A stretch of 64,000 nt of DNA from Paenibacillus polymyxa (GTDB taxonomy: Bacteria; Bacillota; Bacilli; Paenibacillales; Paenibacillaceae), in the NCBI RefSeq assembly GCF_018614975.1, contig NZ_JAGGNR010000011.1:62001-126000 (forward strand), in the 5' to 3' direction. Made by a program: the position numbers and the translations under genes. This document shows positions 1 to 12,000 of this stretch, one piece after another. Position 1 is the stretch's first letter. Every line of letters starts with the position of its first letter. The notes below the pieces were generated by a model that had not been told where the DNA came from, ran no database searches, and worked only from the letters and a program-made list of their open reading frames with translations.

Positions 1-1
1 G

Positions 2-3000
2 TCTCTCGCTGAAGTGCAGGCGGAAGCGGGTCAGAATGGTCAGCTTTTTAATCATATCATGGTGTATGAAAACTACCCGTCCAGTGCCAGCATGTTTGAT
101 ACCAAACAGTTCGAACTGGGATTTGATATTACTTCCATTGAAGCCTATGAACATACCAATTATGATCTGAACATTTCCATAGGTCCAGGTGAGGAGATTC
201 GGGTCAAGATCAATTACAACCAGCAGGTATATTCGGGTTCTTTTATCGAGCGATTGTTTATACACCTGAAACAAGCCTGTCTAATAATCGCGCGAGAACC
301 TGAGATAGGTGTTTCAGATATTCGTATCCTGACCCCGGAAGAAAACAATATGTTGGCGATAGGGAACGAGACCACAGCAGACTATCCGAGGAACCAGTCC
401 ATTTCAGAATTATTTATTCGACAGGTGGAGTTATATCCTGATCATCCAGCGATTCAATTAGCTTACCAGACGTGGACTTATGCAGAACTCCATGCTCTGG
501 TTGAAGATTGGGCCAAAGCTATACAATGGCATGGCATAAAGCCAGGAGACAAGGTAGGTCTGGTTGCCCGGAAATCCATGGAGATGATTGCAGGCATGTT
601 GGCTATTATTCGGGCTGGCGCTGCCTATATTCCACTTGACCCCACATTTCCGGCCGATAGATTGACCCATATGCTTCACGATAGTGGCGCACGATCCCTG
701 CTTCGTTTCACTGAATTAGAATTGCCCAACTATGAGGGACATATCTTAACCTTGGATATGTTGATGATGCATGAACGTTCATTCAAACCGAACAATCACC
801 ATGAGATTGATTTTCTTTCGGGTCCACGGGATGCCGCGTACATTATCTATACTTCAGGTTCGACTGGAAAACCTAAGGGTGTGGTTGCAACTCATCAAAA
901 TATCATCAAGACTGTGCGAAATAATGGTTATGTGGAACTGAACTCCAAAGACCGGATTCTGCAAATTTCGAATTATGCTTTTGATGGGGCTACCTTCGAT
1001 ATATACGGGGCATTGTTGAATGGCTCGACGCTTGTACTGACTACTGAAGAACAGATGCAGAATGTAGCTTCGCTTGCCGATATGTTCATCAAGGAAAAGG
1101 TTACGGTCGCTTTTATGACAACTGCGCTATTTAACACGATGGTGGATTGGAACCCGAGCTGTTTCAGCAAGGTAAGGCATCTTTTGTTTGGCGGTGAGAA
1201 AGCTTCAATCAGGCATCTGAACAAAGCATTTGCTGTCTTGGGACCAGAACGATTATTGCACATGTATGGGCCGACAGAAACGACGGTGTATGCGACATAT
1301 TATCCGATTACGCAGCCTGATCTCGTACCCATAGGCAAACCAATCCACAACACAACTGCTTATGTCATGAACTCCAAACGTAATCCGATGCCTATTGGTG
1401 TGACTGGAGAATTATACATTGGCGGTGAAGGGTTGGCCAGTTACCTGAATGCTCCAGAATTGATGCTGGAACGCTTTGTGGATAACCCATATGCTCCGAA
1501 TGAGAAAATGTATAAAACTGGGGATTTGGTTAAACGTCTGCCTGATGGAAATTTGGAGTTTGTAGACCGTAAGGATCATCAGGTCAAAATCAGGGGTCAC
1601 CGCATTGAGCTGGGAGAGGTGCAGGAGAAGATGAGGGCTCTTTCCGGAGTGGAAGATGTTCTTGTTACAACATGGCGGGATGGGCAGGGGAGTTCCAACT
1701 TAAGTGCATATATCATCCCTGTTCAATATGCAGATGCTCATGTGGAGCAGAATCAGCAAATTCAGGATTGGAAGTTGGCGTTGAAAGCCCGCTTACCAGA
1801 ATATATGATTCCTGCTGAATTCCAGATTCTTCGTGCATTTCCGCTTAATTCTAATGGCAAAATCGATCGGAAAAACCTTCCTATTCCAAAGGTGATGGGT
1901 CAACCCAAAAATCAGCCACTGTCTGGAGATACCGAACAGAAGCTGGCTCAGATCTGGGAAGATGTATTGGGCATTAAACCAGGTGCCGGGGATCACTTTT
2001 TTGAACTTGGGGGGCACTCGTTAAAAGCTATGATGCTGGTAGCCAAAATACATAAGGAGATGGACGTAAAACTTTCCTTGCATGAAGTGTTCCGTGCAGC
2101 AGTACTGCGGGACATGTCTGTATGCATTGAAAATTCTCGCAAAAGTGTATATAAGGCTATCCCTGCCGCGGGAGTACAAGAATCGTACCCGGTATCCGCA
2201 TCGCAAAAAAGAGTCTACATTGCACAACAGCTGGCTCCAATGGAGACCAGCTACAATATGCCGATGGTCCTGGAGATTGAAGGTAAGCTTAACCGGGATA
2301 AGCTTGAGAAGGCCTTCATACAGCTTATACAACGGCACGAGGTTCTAAGAACGCGTTTCATCTGGTCTGGTGAACACTTGCGGCAACATATTCTGGAACC
2401 CGCGGAACTAACCTGGGGTCTAATCAACTATGAGATGCAAGAGCAACAAGAGGGTGCGTATCTCAGCACCGATAATCTGTATGACCAAAAAACGATGATT
2501 GCCTCACGTCTTGAGACATTTGTACAGCCATTTGATCTTTCAACCGGTCCGTTGATCCGTGCAGCCCTTGCTGAAATAACATCCGATCGAAGTCTCTTGT
2601 TCATTGATATTCATCACATCGTATCTGATGGTGTATCCACCGGAATCATTTATAAAGAATTGACCCAATTATACGAGGGCGAAGAGCTATCACCCGTAAA
2701 CCTACACTATAAAGACTACTCCGTATACGAACAGAATGAGCGAACAAGTCAGAGATATGAGGATAATCGGAAATACTGGTGTGCTCAATTCGAAGGTGAA
2801 CTTCCGAGTACAGAGATTGTACCTGATTATATCAGGCCTTCCGTTCGATCTTATGAGGGGCATTCGATCTCATTTCAACTTGAATCTGAGCTCGCCGATC
2901 GCCTAAAAAGTCTTGCTGCTAAGCATAAAACCACACTATATGTTGTCTTGCTGGCCGCCTATAATATCATGTTATCCAAATATACCGGAGAAGAGGATAT

Positions 3001-6000
3001 TGTGGTCGGTTCACCCACTGCCGGAAGATATCACGAAGATGTTCAGCCTATGGTGGGCATGTTCGTCAATACGCTGGCCCTGCGTAATCAGGTGCCAGGT
3101 GAACTCACAGTGGATGAATTCATAGGTCGGGTGAAGTCCAATTTTGTTGAGGCGCAAGAGCATGGAGAGTTCCCACTGGAGGACCTGCTTGAGCATCTTC
3201 AACTGTCAAGGGATCTTAGCCGGCATCCGTTGTTCGATACCCTTTTTGTACTGCAAAATATGGATATTCACCCAATCCAACTGACGGGAACTACATTTAC
3301 TGTAGCAGAGTGGGACTGGAATCATGCCAAATTTGATATGACATGGGGATGCCAAGAGGATCGCCATGGATTGAACTGGACAGTGGAGTATGCTTCCTCC
3401 ATCTACAAAAAGTCAACCATTCAGAAGATGATTGATCACTTCAAAAACATACTTGTACAAATGGGTGATGCCCGCTACATGAGGCTGAAGGAAATCCATT
3501 TGTTAACGAACGATGAGCAATCCGCTATGCTTGCTTGCAATGAAACTCAGGCAGAATATCCACGTCAATCCAGTATTTCGTCAGCAATTGAGGAGCAGGC
3601 TGCCCGAACTCCTGATCAGATTGCGGTCATGGATAAATATCAGAGCTTGACATACAAGGAATTCAACGAAGTGACAGATCAATTTGCACGGGTACTGATG
3701 GAAAAAGGAATGAAGCAAGGAGATGTTGCAGGTCTGTTGACCGATCGTTCTCTGGGAATGATCATAGCTATTTTTGGGATTCTCAAGACAGGTGCTATGT
3801 ATATTCCTATTGATCCTTCCTTTCCCGAAGAACGCAAGCGTTTCATTATGGAAGACAGCAAGGCCAATTGGCTGATCACAGCCAATGAATTAACTATGGC
3901 TGGATGTACAACACATCAGTTGTCACTTGATGCAATACTTCAAGAGGCAGCAAGGACGAAGCAACAGTTCGGAAATTGGAAGTTGCCAGCAATCCCACCG
4001 GAAGCAACAGCGTATATGATGTACACTTCGGGCTCGACCGGTAAGCCCAAAGGGGTTATAACCAGTCATCGAAATATTATTAAGACAGTCATTCACAATG
4101 GCTTCAGTGAACTATCCCCTGCCGATCGGGTACTTCAAGTATCCAATTATGCATTCGATGGCTCAACCTATGAGATTTTTGGGGCACTATTAAATGGTGC
4201 ATCACTCATATTAATCGCCAAACATACTTTACTCGATGCTGCCGAACTGGCCAGAACGATGGATGAACAACGAATTACGTCGGCCTTTATGACGACGACA
4301 TTGTTCAATACGATGGTCGACTATGACGTTACATGCTTCAAGCATGTGAGAAAACTATTCTTTGGTGGAGAGAGCGCATCGATTAAACATGTACTGAAAG
4401 CACTGGATTACTTGGGTGAGCATCGTGTTGTGAATGGGTACGGACCGACAGAAACCACTGTTTTTGCTGCCACATATTCGGTTGAAAGCAGTTTGCGTCA
4501 ACATGTTCGGGTTCCCATCGGAAGGCCGATACACAATACACGACTATATGTGCTTAATCGCTGGAACCAACTGCAGCCGATAGGGGTTCCAGGCGAGCTG
4601 TACATCGGGGGCGAAGGTGTATCGAAGGGATATCTGAACCAGCCTGGTTTGACGGAAGAACGCTTTGTTCCAGATCCATTTATCCCTGGAGAAACGATAT
4701 ATCGGACAGGAGATTTGGTGGTTTGGAGAGAGGATGGCCAACTGGAGTACTTGGCAAGAATGGACAATCAGATCAAAATTCGGGGCAACCGGATAGAACT
4801 TGGTGAGATTGAAACCAGATTGAAAGAAATTCCCACCGTGAATGAAGCAGTGTTAATTGCACGCAAAGAGGAGCGCGGCGAAGGTTCCCTCCTATGTGCA
4901 TATGTAGTGCCCGAAGATCTTGCTACGAAGCAGATGGACAGCTCCGATCTGGTTTCTAAGTGGAAGGATGAATTAAGACAGTCACTTCCGGAATATATGA
5001 TTCCTGCTTTTATTCTTATTGTGGACACCATACCGATGACATCCAATGGTAAGGTGGATCATGCTGCTCTTCCCAAGCCTTCGTCTAAATGGAATACGGC
5101 GGAAGTCATACAGCCTGAGAATCCGTATGAAGAGCAGTTGCAGCATATCTGGTCCGAAGTTCTCGGGAAGGATTCTCCGGGCATGCTGGAATCATTTCTG
5201 GATCTTGGAGGACACTCGCTTAAAGCGATGACCATGGTAGCCAAAATACACCAGATGTTTGATGTTAAACTAAGCCTTCAGGATATCTTCAGCCATCCTA
5301 CCATCCGGGAGCAGGCGATGCTTATCCAGGGCAATTACAAGCTTCACAGGCATGTTTCCCTGCCAACTGTGAATCAGGATACAAGTTATAATGTGACTTC
5401 TGCTCAGAGAAGATTGTATATCATTCAGCAAAATGAAAATATGGGTACCAGTTATAATATGCCCATGGTATTACGAATCGAAGGTCATCTGAATATTGAA
5501 CGACTCGAAAACGCTCTAATTCAGCTGATTGAGCGCCATGAGTCCTTACGAACCTCTTTCTTGGTGGAAGATGATGAGGTTAGACAACAGGTACACGCGC
5601 TGGACGAACTGGACTGGAAACTTGATATGACAGAAGTAAATGATGCCACATCGCAATACGGGGCTATAGATCATGACGAGGCGTCATGGGTTGCGTCATG
5701 TATTATTCCTTTTGATTTGTCAGCTCCAAGCTTGTTTAGAGCTTATGTCCGCAAGCAATCGGATATGCAGCATCTATTATTGCTGGATGTTCACCATATC
5801 GTTTCGGATGGAATATCAACAGCGATAATGTACGATGAATTATTCAGAATATATGAAGATGAAGAGCTGCCACTTCTGCAAAAACAGTATAAAGATTACG
5901 CTGCCTATGAGCAGCTACAGCAATCAACAGAAGCCTACAGTGCTGCTCGTGATTATTGGCATCGATTGTATGAGGGAGAGCTGCCAATATTGGACTTCCC

Positions 6001-9000
6001 TCTGGAGAATGTGCGTCCACGAGTACAACGCTATGAAGGAGCGCAGCATACATTCCTGCTGGGTGACGTTCTTGCCAAGCGCCTGACCGATCTCGCGGCG
6101 AGCCAGGATACAACCTTGTATGTACTGCTGTTAGCCGCATATTACATTCTGCTATCCAAATATAGCGGACAGGAAGATATCATTGTGGGTACACCGATCG
6201 CAGGCAGAGATCATGCCGAAACGGCTTCCATGGTAGGGATGTTTGTTAAAACGTTGCCCTTGCGCAGCGAAATCAAGCCGGAACTTACGGTTGCAGGGTA
6301 CATGGCTTCATTGAAGCAACGTGTACTGGATTGCTCCAATTATGCGCTGTACCCACTTGAAGAGCTGCTGGATCATCTGCAAATGGTCAGGGAGCCGAGT
6401 CGCCATCCCCTATTTGAAACGTTATTTGTACTACAGAACATGAACATGGCTCAGCTAAAGGCGAATCAGCTAACTATTGATCAGATGGAGACAACAACAG
6501 GGCGATCCAAGTTTGAGATGACTTGGGCTGGACATGAGTTGAAAGAAGACATCTCCATGACGATTGAATACAATACCGACTTATTTTCCCATGCCAGGAT
6601 CCTACAATTGTCTTCCCATTATGCACACATTCTTGAACAGATGGTCAATGATCCCAATCTGAGTCTAAAAGACATTGAATTATGTACATTGGAGGAAAGC
6701 TTGTACTTGGAGAAGCATGAAGGACAGGTTGTTGAATATCCAAGGGAAGAAACAATACCAGTGCGGTTTGAAAAACAAGTGAGACAGCACGGAGATCGTG
6801 CTGCGTTGATCATGGGATCCATGAGCATGACTTATAGTGAGTTGGGGATGAATGTTAAACGGATGGCTGAAACGTTAAAACAGGAAGGGGTTCGTCCGGG
6901 AGACAGAGTCGGATTGTTAACGGATCGCTCCATGGGAATGATCGTGTCCATTCTCGGCATTCTAAAATCCGGAGCCACATACGTTCCACTTGATCCGGGC
7001 TTTCCACAAGAGCGCATGGCCTTCATGCTTGAAGATAGCCAGGCACAATTGCTCATTGCTGAACAAGGTCATGCTGTTCACGGATTTTCTGGGAAAACAA
7101 TGGTGTTGAATGAACAGAGCTGGAGTGGACCTTTTAATGAAGAGTTCGAGCGGGATCAAAAATCCCAACCGGATCATGCAGCTTATGTGATGTATACATC
7201 GGGTTCAACCGGGAAGCCAAAAGGAGTTGTAACCACACATCGTAACATTATGAAGACCAGTATCCGGAATGGGTTCATTGACATGATGCCTGCGGACCGG
7301 GTGCTGCAGTTGTCCAATTATGCTTTTGACGGATCGACTTATGACATTTTCGGTGCTTTGCTGAATGGTTCCGCGCTTATCTTGATTTCCAGAGAGGACA
7401 TGCTGCATATTACAGAACTGGCCCGTACATTGGATGAACAGCGGATTACAACTGTCTTTATGACGACGGCTCTGTTTAATACGCTGGTAGATTACGACTT
7501 GAGTTGTCTGAAACATGTGCGAAGACTGTTTTTTGGTGGGGAGCCCGGTTCCAGAAAACATGTCCTGAAGGCACTGGGTTATCTTGGTCCCCATCGCATT
7601 ATTAATTGTTACGGCCCAACGGAAACGACTGTTTTTGCAACAACATTCTCTGTGGACGAGAGTATGCAGGACAGAAGCAATGTGCCTATAGGCTGCCCAG
7701 TTCACAATACACAGGTATATGTGCTTAATCCGTGGGGAAAGAGACAGCCGATTGGGGTACCCGGAGAACTCTATATCGGGGGAGAAGGACTGGCACTAGG
7801 TTATTTGAATCAACCAGCATTGACGGAAGAGCGATTTGGTAAGAATCCGCTGAAGTCAGGAACAAGACTCTATCGTACAGGAGATTTGGTGAAGTGGTTA
7901 CCTGATGGAAACTTGGAATTCCTGGATCGTTTGGATCAGCAGGTCAAAATTCGTGGCAATCGAGTGGAGCTGACAGAGGTCGAAAGCAGGCTTCTTGTAT
8001 TACCGGAAGTTAAAGAGGCGATGGTAACATCTGGACGGGATGAGCAAGGGCACTCCTTTCTCTCAGCATATATCGTTCCTCATTCGACATCTGAGCCTAG
8101 GCTGGCGGGTATTATTCGGGAACAGTTGGTTCACGATCTTCCAGATTATATGGTGCCTTCCACATACACCTTGCTTGACTCTTTTCCGCTCACCAGCAAT
8201 GGCAAAGTGGATAAGAGAATGCTTCCGAATCCACAACCCCTGTTAACCGAGAGTTATGTTGCACCAACCAATCCGCTCGAAGCTGAACTGGCCGAAATTT
8301 GGACCAATGTTCTGGGGTTATCAAGAGTAGGCATTTACGATCATTTCTTTGAACTTGGAGGACATTCTCTCAAGGCTATGTCTCTTATTGCCCAGATCCA
8401 TAAAGCTTTTGATGTAAAGTTGACGGTACAGGATGTGTTTACCTACACTTCCGTGCTGGATCAATCCAAGTTTATTCAAAAAGCTAGAGGGACCCATCGT
8501 TATGCATCGCTGCAACCTGTGACGGTTCAAGATACCTATCCTGCTTCGTCGGCTCAGAAGAGACTATTTTTCCTTCAGCATATGGATCAGCAAAGTACCA
8601 GCTACAATATGCCAATGATATTTGAAATTGAAGGTGAACTCTCTACTGAGCGACTCGAGGAAGCTTTTGTCTCCCTGATCCATAGACATGAATCTTTGCG
8701 TACGTCTTTTGAACTTGTTCAAGGGGATCTCAGACAGCGTATATGGCCTGCAGAAGACTTGGAGTGGAGGATGGAGCGTACATTGGTTGAACGGAAGGAA
8801 ACAGCTATTGCTGATACAAAGACGTACGTTCATTCGTTCATTCGCCCCTTTGATCTGAGAGATCACAAGTCGCTTATTCGTGCAGGCTTGTTAAGTACTT
8901 CAGCAAATAAACATATTCTGGTTGTGGATACTCACCATATTGTTTCTGATGGTACATCGACCGGTATTATCTTCAGTGAACTGTTTCAGTTGTATGAACA

Positions 9001-12000
9001 ACAAAAGTTTGAGCCGCTTCCTGTTCAGTACAAGGAGTATGCTGTCTGGGAACAGGAACAGAAGCACGCGGAAAGCTATCGAAGCAGTGGGGAGTACTGG
9101 CTGAATCAATTCCAAGGTGAACTCTCGGTGCTAAATCTTCCTTATGACAATTCTTATGGCAGAACGGATAGACCAACTGGGGCGCGAGTAGAGATGCGGC
9201 TTGAAGCAGAGCTGACTGAACAGCTGCAGATGCAGGCAGAAGAGAACAAAACAACATTGTATACGGTAATGATGGCGGGCTATTCCATCCTGTTGTCCAA
9301 ATATGCCGGACAGGAGGATATCGTCATCGGTGTACCTACAGCCGGGCGGGAACATGCAGATACTGCATCCGTGGTTGGCATGTTCGTGAATACTTTGGCA
9401 TTGAGATTGAGGCCCGAGGGAGAGATCGAAGTACAGAGATACATTCAACAGGTTCACAACCTGTTGCTGCAGGGATACGAACATGGGATGTATGCTCTTG
9501 AGGAGTTAATTGAACAATTGGCATTGCCCAGAGAACTGAACCGTCATCCGCTATTTGATACGATGTTTGTGTTGCAGAACATGGAGCACTCATCACCTGA
9601 AGCGAGTTCGATCTCCATACGTCAGATACCTTCTGGCTCGAGTGAGCCCAAGTTTGATATGACATGGGGAAGTGTTGAACACGCTGAAGGCTTGAGCCTA
9701 ACCGTTGAATATAATGAAAATCTGTTCTCTTCGGAAACGATTGAACGCATGATGCATCATTATGAACATATTTTGCAGCAAATGGTGATTCGCCCTTATG
9801 AGCAAATCATGAAGATTGAGTTGTGTACTCCGGAGGAAAGGCTGCACCTGGCGAGTCTCGAAGGAGAGATCGTAGATTACCCGAGGGAAGAAACGATATC
9901 ACAAAGGTTTGAAAAGCAAGTGCTGCAATATGGGGATCGACCATCCGTTGTGATGGGTACGGAGGAGATAACCTATGGAGAGTTGGAGATAAGGGCCAAT
10001 CAGCTTGCAGAGATACTCCGACTGAAGGGAATCGCATCGGGTGGAGTGGTAGGGTTACTGGCTAATCGCTCTATAGGCATGATCGTATCCATTATGGGGA
10101 TTTTGAAGGTGGGAGCTGCATATGTACCGCTTGATCCGACTTTCCCGGAAGACAGGTTAGCCTACATGCTGAGAGATAGCCAAGCCCAACTATTGATATC
10201 TGAAGTTAATCTGGGCGTACATGATTTTCAGGGTCAAACGATATTGCTAGACGAACGCTTATGGGATGAGATGGCCAAGGAAGAGGTTGTATCTAACCGG
10301 GTTCAAACGTGGACGGCTGATTCACCTGCCTATGTCATGTACACTTCTGGATCAACTGGTGCACCCAAAGGAGTCGTCACCACGCATCGGAATATCATGA
10401 GAACAAGTGTGAATAATGGGTTCATGGATATGGGGCCGGAAGATCGGGTTTTGCAGTTGTCCAACTATGCATTCGATGGATCAACCTATGAAATATTTGG
10501 CGCATTGCTTAATGGGGCTGTTCTGGTGCTGATTCCCAGGGAGGACGTTGTACACACAGCTGAACTTGCCAGAACGCTGAAAGAAGAGCGGATTTCCTCT
10601 GCTTTTATGACGGCTGCACTGTTCAATACCCTTGTGGATTATGATGTGACCAGTCTGACACATGTTCGCAAACTGTTTTTTGGCGGCGAAGCAGCCTCTC
10701 GAAGTCATGTTCTAAAGGCTCTGGATTATCTGGGTCCACACCGATTGGCTAACGGCTACGGACCTACAGAGACGACCGTTTTTGCTGCAACCTATACTGT
10801 GGATGAAACGCTGAGAGATAGACGGAATGTACCTATTGGGCGTCCGGTTCACAATACCAAAGTCTACGTGCTTAACCGTTGGGGACAAAGACAGCCGATT
10901 GGTGTTCCAGGGGAACTCTATGTTGGTGGAGATGGCCTGGCCTTGGGATATCTCAATCAGCCTGCGCAGACATCAGAACGATTCATTGAAAGTGTTATTA
11001 CACCTGGAGAGATCATTTATCGCACTGGCGATTTGGTCAGATGGTTGCCTGATGGAAATCTGGAATATTTGGATCGCCTGGATCAGCAATTCAAAATTCG
11101 TGGCAATCGCATTGAACTTCCAGAAATCGAGGATCACTTGATATCCCTAACTGAAGTGAGGGAGGCTGTAGTTGTTCCCAAACGGGACAAACAAGGCCAT
11201 TCCTATCTTGTAGCCTATGTTGTACTGCAATGGGAAGAACAGGCTGCACAGGAACAGCTGGCTCATATCAGGCAAGAGTTAAGTTCAATGCTTCCACAGT
11301 ATATGATCCCGTCTAGATTTGAGTTTCTGAATAATCTGCCGCGCAACTCCAATGGAAAAATAGATCGAAGAGCCCTGCCAGAGCCAGTCAATCAACTGAC
11401 GAGTGGCTATTGTGCCCCCAAAAATACGCTTGAACAGGATTTGGCATTGATCTGGGCAGAGGTACTTGGCATTGAACGTGCAGGTACAGAGGATCATTTC
11501 TTTGAACACGGTGGACATTCACTGAAAGCCATGATGTTAAATACACTTATCCAAGAGCAGCTTCATATCCGGATAGATCTGCAGGATGTATTTAAGTATC
11601 CGACGATAAAGTTGTTGGCCGCTTATATCCAGCAGCAAGGAGCAGCCCTTTATCATGACGAATATGAACCTATTCAGCCTGCACTTGAACAGAGCACCTA
11701 TCCTGCAACGCCTTATCAAGCTTACGGTTACGAAGCAAGCGAGGGCAATAATCATTGGAATATGCCAATGGCATTCCATATCAAGGGAAGACTTCAGGCG
11801 AAGCAGCTGGAGAATAGTTTTAGGGCCTTAATTGAACGCCATGAAGCTCTGCGTACCTCATTGCACAACGAGGGAGGACAAGTGGTTCAGTGTATTCACC
11901 AAAGGACTCCTTTTGACCTGATTCAAGAGAACGTTGAGTCAGAGTCAGACAGAATACGTATCATGGAATCTTTTATTCAACCGTTCAATACAGCACGGGC

